This document shows, piece after piece, positions 39,401 through 53,758 of a DNA stretch of 64,000 nt. The notes under the pieces were generated by a model, which ran no database searches, was not told the DNA's origin, and saw nothing but the letters and a program-made list of their open reading frames with translations. The translations under genes and the position numbers were made by a program. Positions within the stretch are counted from its first letter, which is position 1, and each line of letters opens with the position of its first letter. Source of the DNA: Micropterus salmoides (Eukaryota > Chordata > Actinopteri > Centrarchiformes > Centrarchidae); the NCBI RefSeq assembly GCF_014851395.1, contig NW_024041373.1:22266750-22330749 (forward strand). The letters are read 5' to 3'.

Positions 39401-40541
39401 CTGAGCTGTTAAACTTATCATGGCTGCTAATAAGGGCTCATCCCCCATATTCGTCTTACTGTAGCTGTTTGGCCTCCTGTTTGTGTGTGTTTCACACACA
39501 CAGAGGCAAAAACACACATTCCCCCCCCGCTGTGTTTGGACAGTACAGCTCATAAGCTCTATGCCGAACACGTGGCCAAATGTAGCCTGCGTTTTCTCTT
39601 TGTGTGTGTGCATTTAGCCTACTTGAGCATGTGCCTGGCTGCCCATGCTGAGTGTAATGTAGCCTGTCATATATAGGTTAACACTACTCCCTCCCCACCC
39701 AGCCAATCAAAGCCAAGAGATGAGAGGAGAAAGCCCAGTGGCCCCAGGCTCTATATGAAACTGCAGTGCCTGGCGACAGCACCGACGGACCGACTTATTG
39801 ACTGGCCGTCTGGCTGTATCGCTCACTAGTTGTCTGCCTTGCTGGCTGTTTAGCTGGCTTTCTGCCTGTCTACCCCTAATCTATTTGTCTATTTAAAGTC
39901 TTAAGTTTACTGTATCAGCAGGAACAGGTTTGGAGGAAATAAGAGGGATTTTTGACCCCAGTTGCCGTTATAAGTCGCTGCATTAATTCGCCCGCTGATC
40001 CACAGGGGACGTCTGCCTCTCGCATGCTTGTGTGTGGCATCGGGGACAGAGCCAAAGAAATGAGGGGTGGATTGTGTGGTGCCGTCATGGTCGTGTTGTT
40101 GTGGCTACCATGTTCTTGGCCGACTGATGCTGATGGAATGTATGAATGGGCAACCCTTTCCTTGCTGTTTTTCTCTCTTTCAGTCTCTTTCTCTCACACA
40201 CACCTCGTCACCCTCCTCGCCCTGACAAGATTACAGCCTCCTCTGTGCTTTTCAATTAACGGGTTAAATAGACCCCCTACTGTGGACCTCTGGGGCCTGT
40301 GTGTGTGTGTGTGTGCGTTTGGAGGGGGGAGATGGGCAGATCACTTGATTGTTCATTAAGACCACTATTAAAAAGAACCCTGTGTCCTTCTGATTAGCGT
40401 GTGTGTGTGTGTGTGGCAGGGGGCGTATCAGGGTGGAGGCAGATCAAAAGACTAATTAACACATCCACACTGCAACCGGGTGATTTAAGGGACAGGAATT
40501 CTGCCCTTTTTCTTGGTGTAACATAAGTATTGTGCTTTATT

Positions 40542-40582
<41 letters not shown>

Positions 40583-43500
40583 TAAAGTTAAGCTGTAAAC
40601 TCCAGGTGGTACATGAAAAGATACATTTCTGGCTTTTATTTTTTTTTCATCAACATGTAAATTTGAGTAAAGGGATAGTTTATAACTTGGGCAGGAAACC
40701 GGTTCCTATGTTTTGGTTTTATGTGAAAAATATGTATGTTAATTGAGAAACAGGACAGCAGCATGGTCTGAATATCCTTGATGTAGATAGAAAATCCTTC
40801 ACCTTTGACCTCCCCTCTCGAACAGAACAAGATGGATAATATACATAAAAATATGTGCTGTCTTTGTGTTATGTCAGGATTCAGCTTTATTGAGCTGTTC
40901 TGCCTCACCAGACACAAGACATGGCTGTGCTATTATGAAGTGCAAGAGCACAGATGCATAAATGACGCGTGCATGACTACACATGTGCTACACACTGCAT
41001 GCATGCATGCATACATTCACAAGCAGCCAGGACTCTCAACCACCTGCTCGAGGCATGTTGACCCTCCATATATAGGTCATGTGATGTACATGCTTTGAAG
41101 TCTGAAGTGCATATCATGAAAAAGAGAGAGCTGTTCTTCAGCAGTGTTCATGTAAGGCTCTAAGAATCTTAAGTACATGAGTAGTGTTGTTTTCCCAGAC
41201 AATCCCAAGGCAAATGCATCATAAATTAATTACAGGGATAGTTATTTTTCGTTGTTGTTGTTTTGTTTTTTTTTGTGTTTTTTTTTAAGGGAGGGTGAGT
41301 AGGATTTTACTACTTTTCCCTCTTGGGCTCGATGCATGGTAGATGAAGGATAACACTGATTGTTAAAATGTGTGCCACAACAATTTACATTACTAATTAT
41401 TTTTTTAATTTCTTAAAGAGTTGGTATTATGCTCATTTTCAGGTTCAAAATCTTATTAAGGGGTTGCAGCAGAACAGGTTTACATGGTTTAAATTTCAAA
41501 AAACACCATATTTTTGTCTTGCTGCAGCTCCTCTTTTCATCTTGTGTGTTGAATGCTCCGTTTTAGCTATGGAGTGATACATCAGTGTTTCCCATACTTT
41601 CATTTATTTGTGGCGGCCCGCCACAATATCAACGCTGACCGCCACAGATTGATATTTTTTTTTTTTTTTACTAGGCCTATTTAAAATCGTATTTAATTGC
41701 AGAGCGTCATAGCGCGTTCGCACAGCACATCCTCTCGCTCGTCCCTCTCTTTCTCACTCACCCGTCCCCCTCTCTCCAGCGCGCGCTCTCTCCCTCTCCC
41801 TCATGAACACAGCTGCACAAATTGTCCAACACAACGCTGTCAATGTCGGAGACCCACCTTAAAGTTATTAGCAAGCAGGTAAGAAGCCTAGCTAATAAGG
41901 AGAGCTAAGTTAATGTTAGAAAACCACTAGCACTTTGTAGACCTATTACATGCACAAAAAAGATATAAACTTAATAAAGGAGAAGGAAAAGGCCAAAAAG
42001 CATAATACCACCTCTTTATTTGTAGGATCGTATCTCATACTAGGGCTGGATAAAATGGCCAAAAATGTTATCACGATAAAAAGTTTCATATCTTTCAATA
42101 TCGATAATTATTACAATAAATATCAAATCGTTATGTCTCTCAAGTTTTAAGGCTGGTTTTTGCTCCTGAGTGAAAGTTGTAGAAACCTGATGGTTAATTG
42201 TGGTTTAAACTCTTCTTTATGGTCAACACTTGATGCAAAACAGTGGATCACTTCACAAATCTGAGGTAGAACTTTCAAAACAATTATGATAAAATCTTTG
42301 TCAACAAATATGCGTCATTAAAATTAAGTAAAAACTTTCAGTCCTTTTTTCCTCAACAAAAAGTCATAATTCAAGTCAATAAAATCTAAAATTTATTGAA
42401 TATTTATTGAACATTTGTTATATTGTTATTGAAAACGTACATTGTGATAAATATTATTTTATTGTCCAGCCCTATCTCATACATGATGAAATTGATGAGA
42501 TTAGGGGATCTGGGGTGTTAGACAACTAGATGTGGTGTTACTAAAGCACAGTAAGCCCTCTCTCCTGTGCTGCCAATGTTAAACAATCAACCGTGGAAGA
42601 TAAAAACCCAATTTCAACTGCAGAATAGGTTACGTTTAAAGTTCATCATTGAGACTGGATAAGAAGTAAGAAAAGGAGAGAGGTTTATTCAGAGCAATGA
42701 CACAAAGGGGTTAAAGTAGAATATTTGGTGAAGTAAGCAAACCAAATCCAACTGCCTTACATTGATTTTTGAAGCCAGCGATGTATGACTGCATGTCCAC
42801 TCTTTTGAAGCATCCCTCTGCTACATGTTGAAACCGTATCAGCTCTTAGGTGTGTTCTGTGAAGGCTGGAGTCTATAATATCGGAATTTCCCTCAGGGGA
42901 TCAGTAGATATCACATTAAAGCCACAGGTCTTGCACAGTATTACTCTGTTTTAACTTAATTATATGCAAAACTGCAGTTTTAACAAGCTTTTAATCAATA
43001 CTACACATGCTGTCAAAGGTAGCAGTTAAGAAGCCCTAACATGTTAACTTTACAGTTAAAACATGGGAAAGTAATTAGCTGGAAATGCATGGATTACTGT
43101 TTAGTACTCATAATGCCAGCCACATTATGAGTACTGCCAAGCATTCCAAAACACAGACACAGATGGCCAAGAAACTCAGTTACACCAATGATCTAGTCTG
43201 TAAATGTAGTTTAAAATCAGGTTTGAGATAAAATTAGGTTTTGTATATTTTAAGTTAATTTCCCTAACATATGCAAATAGTTGTTTGGATAGTTGTAGAT
43301 TACAGCGGCTGGGGAGGTGGTACTGTGTGAAGTTGTGGAATGTCAATGAGGCTCACTGAAACATGTTGACACCCGTGATAACATCAGTCGTCATGCAGCC
43401 CTTTTTAAATGTCCCTTGAGCAACACACAAGCCTTCTGTTCTGCAAGCACTGAGAAGATGTTTCTCCTCTTTGAAAAGACATGGGAATCATGGCTATCAT

Positions 43501-46500
43501 TCCTAAAATACAACTCTTGTTCAGGAATATGTATCTGTGACAACGTAGCCTGAAAAATGCTTCACGATAATGTTGGAGTTGGAATTAACATTAATTTAAT
43601 TTTGATTTGAAGGCTGGATACACTGTCTGAACAGTGGTGCCACCAGATTTAAGGAGCTGTGTTTTTTATTTGGGTCTGGGTCTCTGTTTTCTTTAACATG
43701 GTCATGGCACTTGAACAAGGGTCCATTGTCACTGTGCTCCGAATGTTTTAGCCAAACACTCAGTTGCTACATCACATAGAGCAACATAATGTCAAACTGA
43801 AACACCGATGTTTCAAACAACCCAGTGGCACGCAGTGAGAAACATCCATTTTAAAATGTCTGTCTGCATCATCAACTGACATTTATCTTTTCTACAAACA
43901 GCAATTAAAGTGACTGTGTTGCCATTTTTTCCCAACAGAAATCCTAAGGCCACGGTGCAGAGAACCAACAAGAAAGTGAACAATGACCCCACACTGCGCA
44001 TCCAGAACCTTTCTATTCTCACCAGGCAGATCAAAGCCTACTATCAGGTAAGATTTCTATCTGCTGAAAAAACTGCAAAATCAGATATCCCTTGTTCCTC
44101 TTTTTGTTTGATCAAAAGTTATGGTTGTTTAAAAGTCTGTCTATGTAAATAAAGATTTACACCCTGTTTCCTTGTTCCCTTACGCCTGTGCTGGGGTGGC
44201 CTGCATTCAGACAGTGGTGGGTTTTACCTCTTATTGTGCTTTCAGACCTACCGCGAATTTTTGCACTTTCCTCGCGTGAGTACATTCGCTGCAAGTGTTC
44301 ACACACAGCGCAAGAAGGTGATTTTAACGTGAATAAACACAACTTGCCATTACTACAGCTCTATGAACCCAAAGTAAACATTTTGTTGTGATTAAATAGC
44401 AACTACAATATGATGCAGTTTTGTTAAACATATGAATTCATGCTTTGTCAGGTCTGTCAGCAGGACAACAACTTCTAAAATGTTTGTTTTCTGTTTGGAT
44501 CGATCAAGGCTATAATATGCTAACTTGATCACAGTAAAGTACAACAATAGCTGGAATAAAGTTACATACAGTTTTCTGAACTCACCAGGTAGTTCAACCT
44601 CCTCGCTTTCTTTTCTCCCAGCAATGTCCAGTTTTGTCCGGTTTTTATATAAATATGAAGTAGTGTCAAACGACGCTAACAACACTGGAACCGGATGTGT
44701 ATGGAATCTAGCTGCTGAGAAGCTCGAGTGAAGATAAATCAATGTTGTATTCCTAAAAAATAAAGTAAAAAGCTAATTTAATAAAAGCAGTTTACTCCGA
44801 GCTCCTCCCTCGAACAAACGGCGTAGTTGCAAGCTCCTCTAGCCCAAGTTTAGCAGCTCTTGATTTTTCAATCGCCCGCTCTGCCTGGCCCTCTCCACAC
44901 AACGCTCTGAAACTGTCGGTGACAGATTGACAATCTCAATGTTGATAGGCTATCACAACAGAGTCATGAGAATTTTTTGCTTGAGTTGAAAATATTCAAC
45001 TCGCGCGAATTCCTTCGCGTCGCCGGCGACGCTTCGCACCGCCTGACAGGAAATCGCGGCGCTACGCGTCTTTGCATTGACTTTGTATGTAAACTCACCG
45101 CCCCGAACGTTCACTTCGCTTTTGGTCTGAAAGCACCATTAAGTTACATGAGCTCAGACAACACCGCTTGCATACAGACAGAAGTGTCCACACAGCACGT
45201 GTCACATAAAGACTTGGCAATATAAACAGAGATATATTTACAGATGTGTACAGTATGTGTGTGACTGCGTGTGATGTGGTAACATAATTCCCGTCAGATG
45301 TTGGAGAGGGCCCAGTAAGTATACAGAAGCATAAGGGATTTAAAACGCATGAAGTCACTGATCTGCCTTTCCCACTTACTTTGATGAATCCTTCAGTGCA
45401 TTTACTTGAACTTTTTTTATCTCAAAAATGATCTTGTGCAGCATTTACCCCTTTATTTATGTATTTATTTTCTTTAGATGAAACCCATCCTGATAGATGG
45501 TGACACCAAAGCTACAGAAAGCAGCTCATGGTATTATCTTAATGCCAACTAGACAGACATAGAAGCTTTAATCAGAGAGGTGTGAAGGTGACAGAAGCAC
45601 AGCAAGTCACATGTAGTGTGTCTTATCTCATGTTCAGTCGGTGTTTACAGCTTTGCTGCTCATAAGGCCCTGAAACATCTCGGTTAACACTCTCAGCACA
45701 GTTAATCATTACTTCAACCAAAAGGAAAAAAATATATTTATTTATTTATTTATATGTGTATATCTATATTGAGACTTGCTGTTAATCTAATGGGCTGCAG
45801 GGGAAGTGCAGGAGGAAGTGTGGGGGAGTAAAAGATAACGGAAAGACAGGCTCCTTGATAACCAGATATCAGTAAGTGAGCCCCACACTTCTCACACGCA
45901 ACAAGGCATATTTGGTTATCAGATCACAAGTAGAAAGCTATAAATGCTGGTGAGAATGATGCCTTTATATGAGATTAGTCAGGAAAATATTGTGCTCATA
46001 CACTATATTCGAATGCATCCTGGACCATCCCTCGACCACTTGGTCAACTTTGCAGTATGCTCATGTAGCATGCTGCATGGTTGATTCGCCTGTGTCAAAC
46101 AACTTACAATGGTTTGAAGTCCATAGCCGAGGCTAGATGCTAAATCGACGATGTCATCCTAATCTATAATCCATCTCACTCTGTGTGAGTGTAATGTGTA
46201 TTGTATTTTTTTTCTGCTTAGAAGTGCACACAATTTCTCACCTTCTATCAAATGTGAGAGGTGGCTGTGATAGCTGGTGTCAACTTTAATCATTTTCAAC
46301 TAGATCTAAACACATTGAATATCTTTATCCTGAAATGTTTAACAGATCCCTGCAAATCCTTGGAAAATGGCTAAACCTAAGCCTGGCTGGGCTTGCTAGC
46401 ACATGGTCCTAGTTTCTCTGCATTGTGTAAATTTATGTAATCTCTTAGGCAGTGCTTTATCGTGACACCATCATACCATATAATGTCACATCCTTATTGT

Positions 46501-49500
46501 TCGGTCATTTAAAATGTTAGGTGTCAACATTAACAATATGTGTTAGTTTCTGCTGCTGGTATTCCCAACCAAATGTCAAGTTGCTTTTGCTGTGTACTTT
46601 TTCTTTGTTTCCAGTCTGCTGCTGCCATATAATAGTATTGCTTAAAGGCACAGTATCAGTTCTTAACTGCATGTAACCTGTTATGCCAATTGTGAAACCC
46701 GTGAGCTTAGCGAATTGAAACAGTCCAGAGAGAATATGATTCATTACACTGCTGCAACAGTGTCTCAACTGTGTTATAAACAGGAATTGAGCATGACCCA
46801 GCATGCTGTTGCGACAGTGCGGTTAGTTTAGGAATGTTATCATGGCCAAGCAGCCACACAGACACAGATTTCCCACACTGCAGACCTAGGACTGTGACCT
46901 CAGGGGCTGTGACTGTGCAAGGGCTGTTCAAAGGCACTTACTTATCATGTAATTTGGTGTTAAGTATTTTAAGGCTTAGTTTTAGCTGGATCTAATAATA
47001 TTTTCTCTGTAACTTTATAAGCTCATGTATTTTTATTGTATATAAATCAGCTGTTTTTGTTTCTGAAGTTCCATCTCAATTTTTGCTCCCCGAAGTCAAG
47101 TGAACAGTGCCACTAATTGGCTAATTGCTTTGTTAGATCTGGTTTGCCTTGGTTCTAAACATCCTGTTAATCATTCCCAGTTCATCTTATTTAAACAATC
47201 AGCCTATTGTGTAGACTTTGACGCTATAAGCCTACAAAAGCTCCACTAGGCCTCCACAAATGGTTAGCAGAATTATCTGTCTCAGAGTCAGTGGTGGGGG
47301 TCAGTGGCTGCTGGGGTTAAGTAGTCGGTGAGCCGGCAGATGATGAGATGATGGGAAGGGTTAAGGACATTAACTGGGGGCATCTGGGTGATTCGGTTAG
47401 CGAAAAGACATACCCTGCGTCTTTACCATCTTGGATCCAGCATGGTTATGCAGTATTACCCCCGTTTATTAAGAAAATATGAAATGGTCTTTTTTTGGCA
47501 TTGACAGGAGATATATTTTGTAAACTTTGTAAAAAACATTGCAAAATCTAGTCCATCTGCAGTATTTCCTGTTACTTTGAGTTGCATTTTCAGTCCTTTT
47601 TACTTCTGCTCAGCAGGTTTCAGAAAGTATTAAAAATGTACTGAATTGAACTGAATCTTTTTGTCTTAAAGATAAGTCAGCTTTAGTCTGTATATTTTTA
47701 ATAAATGGCAAATACAATGCTGTCCACTTTTATCAGTTTCTTGGGCTATTAACTGAAAGCAGTGACAGAAAATTTGGTAAATACGATGTGAGTTTTGGAG
47801 ATCTAAACTGCAGTATTTGTTTTGCAGGCATTTAACACATACTATTGGGTTGTCATTTTAGCTCTGGGAGTTTCGTTAATCTTCTTTTTGTCCCTGCATC
47901 GCTCTGTTGACCTCCTGGTCAAACTATTGTTCTGCAGGCTGTCCCTTACAGAGACCACCTACAAATTAAAAACACCCATGGTCCACTGCTGGTCCTTTCT
48001 GTGTGTCCGTCTTCCCCCTTGATGGCCTTTTTAATGATGTAAACAGCCACTAAGAGTCACTCAAAGCCCCTTTTTACCAAAGTGGCTCTGGTTCTTGCAC
48101 TGGTTCTGTTCAAGAAGAACCTAGGTGCTTTGGTGCTCTATAGCAAACCAGCCTGCGTTTAGTTTTGAGTAGAACCATTGTAATCAAGGATGCATCATCA
48201 GTGGAGGGCATTGCACAACAACCTGAAAAATATGACACGCCCACTTCGGGTTCGCACTTAAGGTCAGGGGAAACCTGCAGTTTATGGTTCCAGCTTGGAG
48301 CTAACTTTTGTGTTCCGAACAAACTTATTTTTGGTCGAAATGCTCCCAACGGTTCAATTTGTATAAAATGTCGATCAACGTTCTCCAAAACCCAAAGATG
48401 ACATCCTGAACTATCTTGTTTTGTCCACAACCCAAAGATATTCAATTTACTGTCATAGAGAAGTAAAGAAACCAGAAAATATTTGCATTATTTTCTTTAA
48501 AAAAAACACCCAAGTAAAATAAGTATAAAAGAATAACTACATGCCTTACATTGTTCACCTAAAATGGACTTCCTAAACAGCCTCTGCTCTGTCATTGTTT
48601 CAATGGAGATGTGCTGAAGCACAGATTCAAAATGGCATAAAATGTGTCAATGTCCAAACACTTACCTATGGATCACAGTGTTACTCACACACAGTTTCTT
48701 GTCTAAAAGTCAAAAGGAACTGGTTCTTATTGAGGCAGTGAAGAGGAAAACTGGCTTTGATAAATGGTTAAGTGGTAGTCTCCTTTTCCTGTGGTTGTTA
48801 TGTCGCTTACTGGTTTCAGATTTCCAGAGCCGTATGGGTGAAAACAAAACCATTCAAGTCATAATATAATGGTCTTAGCAGGTTTTGAATGTACTGTACT
48901 ACTCTTGGAGTGAGTGGAAGCCTTGCATGGTTGGTTGCTTCCTGTGATTAAATAAATTATTACTTAAGACTCTTAATAAAATTTTCCTAGTAATCTTATA
49001 TCAGAATTGGCTAGGAACCACTCTCTAAGTATATTACTGTATTTCAACAGAGCAAATGGTCTGTATGTGTTTTTTTTATAGGTGGAAAAACCTAAAAGTA
49101 ATGCAAAAACATGAACTGAAGTCATTCACAAACTGTAGACGTCTAACTGAAGGAACAGCAGTTATGCTTTTTATAAACCCGTGCACTGGTGTCCATAGAT
49201 ATGTTGTCTCTATAAAAGCTCTATATTTCATTCAGAGTGTCTCTGAGGGAGGAGGAGACTCTATTGAATTGAAGCTTTTGCTGACTCGCCAAAGGATCTT
49301 CCGGTGTCAAGAGATGACCAATTCATTAACCTTTTTGAACCATCAGAGGCAAGCAGTTGATGACCTTCCTCCCTCCCCCATCCATTGCCTTCCCTATATC
49401 TCCATTCCTTTTCCACTCCTCCTCCCTGCACATTCACTTCTGTACAAGATGTAATCCTAGAAATGTGTGGAGATTGACTTTGTGCAGAAGTTGTGAAATG

Positions 49501-52500
49501 TGAATTGGTGCAGGACAATAATTTTAATAATAATGGTTTTCAACTCATTGCCTTATCTCTCTTGTGTGGAGCGTGTGCGTGTGCGTGTGTGTGTGTGTGT
49601 AGTCTGTGATTCAAGTTATTGCTCTGGTATAGTAGATGGTGTAGGAGGGAGGTCAATGTCTAGACAGGCTTCAGACTTTGATTTCAGAATCTGGTGAACA
49701 AATCAAGGCTGAACAGCTGTAAGCGTGTATGTGCTTGTCTACATGAATGTACTGTGCAGTTTTTAATGTTACATAAAGGCAGACATGACGATTACTGTAA
49801 CCAATTCCCTAACCGTTAGTGAGCATACATTTTAATGCTAGCAATTATCACATTTCTTTTTCCTGAGTGGGATATTTACTTTTCCTGTTATTTGGTCATT
49901 TCTGGACAGCGGAGTCCACTGAAGGTTTCTTTTCTCTGGCGGTCAGTCCAAATATATCCTGAGCCTCCTTTTAATTTAGTGGCCTTGGTTTGGCATTCTT
50001 AAGTAGGGTGTAATATAGAGCTTCAACCAGATGAACTAAATTCTTTGTGCTTTTACTTGCTAAGTGAATCCCTTTCTTTTTTGTTTATAAAAATCAGGCT
50101 CAGAGAGCATCTGGTGCCATTCACTGTCAAAATTACTCATTCAAACTGGTGAGGGGGGTGATAACCTTTTTCTTTTTTCCAACGACAGAAATGGGTACTT
50201 TTTTTATTCGTTAAACAAGTTGTTTTATAAAAATCTGTAAGCTCCCGTGGATTTCATATAATTGATTTGTTATATTGCAGGCTGATGTGCATTGCAATGC
50301 ATTTAAAACTACCATTTCTGTGTGCTGGGGGGAAAAAAAGCTTAAGACCTTACTTTTGGAAATAAGGGCAGTTCTGTCCTCTCTTTGCCACTGCTTTGGT
50401 TTGGGGTGCGGCGTAAAGGCTGCAAGCTCTGTTTGGACTATTTAAAGGGTAACAGAGGCCACCATTCATGTTGAGTGGGCCTGGCCCCAAAGCTTTGCAA
50501 GGTTTTTTGGCATGGCTTTGAGAATAGGTAATGCAGGAAAGGTTATCAGGCTTTCTTTAGGTGTTTTTATTTATCATCTATAGGCTAAGTTGAGACCAGC
50601 TTTTACAGTCCTTTCTGCACATTTGTGGTGTTTTTCTCCCCCATTTTGGTCTTTGCATTCAATACCTGGACTTGAAATCCAGATTTCAAATGTTTGTCAG
50701 TTGAAACACTATCATTATATATGTCCTGCTGGCATTAAACCTGAAAAAGCCTTTAACCTTTGAGATGGCAAGGCTCTCCCATGCCTTTTTTGCCAGGCTG
50801 AAAGGACACACTTTGTTTTTTTTTCACCTGCTACTTGAAATATTCTGAATTATTATGTATTGTACAAATGTTTCTGCTGATGTTCTAAAGCATTATATTA
50901 AGATAAGAGTAATTCAGATATTCAGCTTACTCAACTGTTGTTTTGGGACACGAGGCTGGCATTTTGTTGACCTAAAGCCTCAGACACACTCTCCTTGCCT
51001 CACTCACATGTACACATAATCTGCTGCAACATATTGCAGCAATGGATGGCTGTTGTTGACTTCATCAAAAATGGAGAAAAGAATTTTCCAACCTTGTTGT
51101 TGCAGCTTTTGCCTCAAGCCTGCGGTTATTTTTATTGCCCTCAACTAGAACCCGTTCAAAATATACAAATATTTTTTCTATAGATCTTTGTTTTAGAAGT
51201 CTGGAATTCCCCTTTGACTTCTTGTCTTGCTGCTCCTTTCAGCCTCAGTCACGAGGAAATCAGTTCAGTAGGGCATGTGCCTGTAGCTGCGGGCTAAATG
51301 TGTGTTGTCATGCAGACTCACATGCTGCACAGTCATCTGAATATCCTGTTGATGATGTTGAAGCAGCTAGCTAACTAGCTAGCTAGGTTTTTAAACAATT
51401 GCAGAGGCAACAGCACTCTTAAATTCTCTCACTCAACTCAAACAAGAGATTTATTTCAGTTCAGATGTGATTTAGAAATGGATATATCTGGCTCAAGCCA
51501 TAAAATAAACAATATGCTCCTACTTATTTATTTTTTGTTCTGTTCCTAAAACTATTACAGTGCTTTGTTTTGAATCGCTGTATGCTATGTTTGGCAGCAA
51601 AATAAGAACAATTACAGAATCACTTAAAAATGACTACTACTAGACGTCATGACGAATGTCCCTAATCAAATACCTGACTATATTAAGGACTATCATTTAA
51701 CCGTATCTTTAGCCATATCCTTAATTATGCAGTGCCACTAATGGTTAATATCTGTATTTAAACAAGCAAGATTAATTCAGCTAGATGAAAAGCATTAATA
51801 CATCCCACTGATGGGGTGTTTTTTTTTTGTTTGTTTTTTTTCCTCCAATAAATGGACTTTTGTGCTTTCTCTCATTGGTATGATTCATTCTGAATATAAT
51901 CATACATTGTACTTTTTCTGATCACAAACCACAAGGTGAAGCATTCTAGTCCGCTGGCTTTCTTGTTAGCTGCTTACTTTAAACACTCACTTATTCCGAG
52001 ACATATTTGTACACAGATATCCTCAGTGTGTTTAGAGCATTCAAGACCTTCATGTTCAGTAGCGTTCCTGCTTACACCCAGACCCACTCACCAATCGCAT
52101 CATATAATCACAGTCTCGAGTGGGAACTGAACATTGGCTTACCAAAATAACAGTGTGTCCCGATGTGTGCATACATTTTTGCAAGAACTTACTTTGTGTG
52201 TTTCTGCGTGTGCCTAGTGGGATAGAGTACATGTGAAGGGGAATTTGTGGCAGTTCTGATGTTGAGTAGGTTCCCAAATGCTAAAAGGGTGCTATATTTA
52301 GAGTCAGTGTTTCAAGGGGAAGCCAGAAACTGGGTGGTTCTTCTTGTTTTCCACCACTGCAGTAGAGCATGTGGGTTGTGTCTAGAGTGTGGTTAAAAAA
52401 TCAATAAAATATAGTCTTAAAAATTCAAAACTTAGCTTTTAAAGGTGATTATACTGTATTTGTCACTCCTCCATTTGAAAGAACACAAGGCGCAGTGATT

Positions 52501-53727
52501 TTTTTTTTTATTGTAACATACACAAACATCCAAGTAAACACATTAAGTAAACCATCATTGCAAAACGCAATTATCACAGCAGCTCACCATGTTTAGTGCT
52601 AAAAAGCTATTTAGCAAATTAAACTTAAAACAGAAGATTAGAGTTAAAAAAACAATCCAACTTCATTTGAATTATGCCTTAAAGAGGGCAGTAATTACAC
52701 TGACTTAAAGTGCATAGAATGACATATGTGAACTTTTCCAGACAGTGTGAAGTCAAGCCCTGGGGTGATTGGGTAGGGGTGTAGGGGTCAGGCTTCCCCA
52801 CCCCACCTGCCTCCACATTTTGAGACGAGCAGCAGGATCCGTCCGTCCACTCGTTCGGCCTCAGGGCTCTGTTGTAAGAAGCACTCTAGCTGATAGATAA
52901 CAGCGGAGAACAAAAGAAACACGGTGTTAATGGCCCGTCGTCTCCTCCTCCTCGTGTAAGAGATGATCTGTCCATCTGGCCTGACAGTAGACCCTGATTG
53001 CTGTTCTTTTCACTGGTTTACTGTTGAGCCAAGAGCAACTGTTGAGGGTTTTTTTTGTCAGGTCCAATCTAATTAATTAAGTAGTTCAACAAGCAGGTTG
53101 GCTTTATTGCACTTAATTTATGAAATTTGCACATAACCAGTACTTATGTGATGATTTAGTAGAATAGCTTGCACAAGGGCATTCTTAATTCTCCATATTT
53201 TGTTCTTTAACTTAAAAGCTCGAGGAAATGATAAGTAAAAAGGTGAATGGCCAAATTAGTTTTATTCATTAGTATTCCACTATGAAATTGAACAAGAACT
53301 TTCTAAGTTAAGGAGACATTGTCATGACAGGCCATTCTTTTTTTTTTTTTTTTTTTTTTTTTATCTTCTTTGCACAAATGATTAGAGACCTTAGATTTAA
53401 AGAAATCCAAAATGGTCTAGCTTTATTAACATTTTGAGTTATCCTTATTATTTAAACCCTAATGTTGCTGCTTGTAGCCAGCTTGCATCTGTATTCAATC
53501 ACTCATGAGATCATTGTTGTTTTCCTGTGAAAAATGCTAGTTCCTGAGTCTGAATGAGAAAAATGGTGTGCCTTCAAGTCATCCATCCAATAAGCTACTG
53601 GAGAAATGTGTTGCTCCTTGAACTGCAGTGCGCCAACCCCTTTTGTGTGTTCTTATGGGTCTATTACAGTGCTGAACAGCAGGAGAAGCTTTCATTGCAT
53701 TGATTCAGTTCAAGGGGATGTATTGAG

Positions 53728-53758
<31 letters not shown>

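Larger units (their letters stand above)
31560..43938 (+). other. CCDC88A intron 2
   Basis: 12.4 kb with no coding exon recognised. It contains (GT)n and (AT)n tracts, two related hAT-like elements, a foldback repeat, a 434 bp hAT-type element and AT-rich single-copy sequence. Longer open frames here (for example 36861-37194 and 39952-40359) are low-complexity or featureless. Confidence 0.7.

Noticed and set aside
39952..40359. 135-codon open frame on the plus strand in CCDC88A intron 2
   Set aside because: No recognisable domain, a (GT)n tract inside the frame, and no splice context linking it to the gene.
49056..49454. 132-codon open frame on the plus strand in CCDC88A intron 3
   Set aside because: Composition resembles translated non-coding DNA and no motif or splice pattern supports it.
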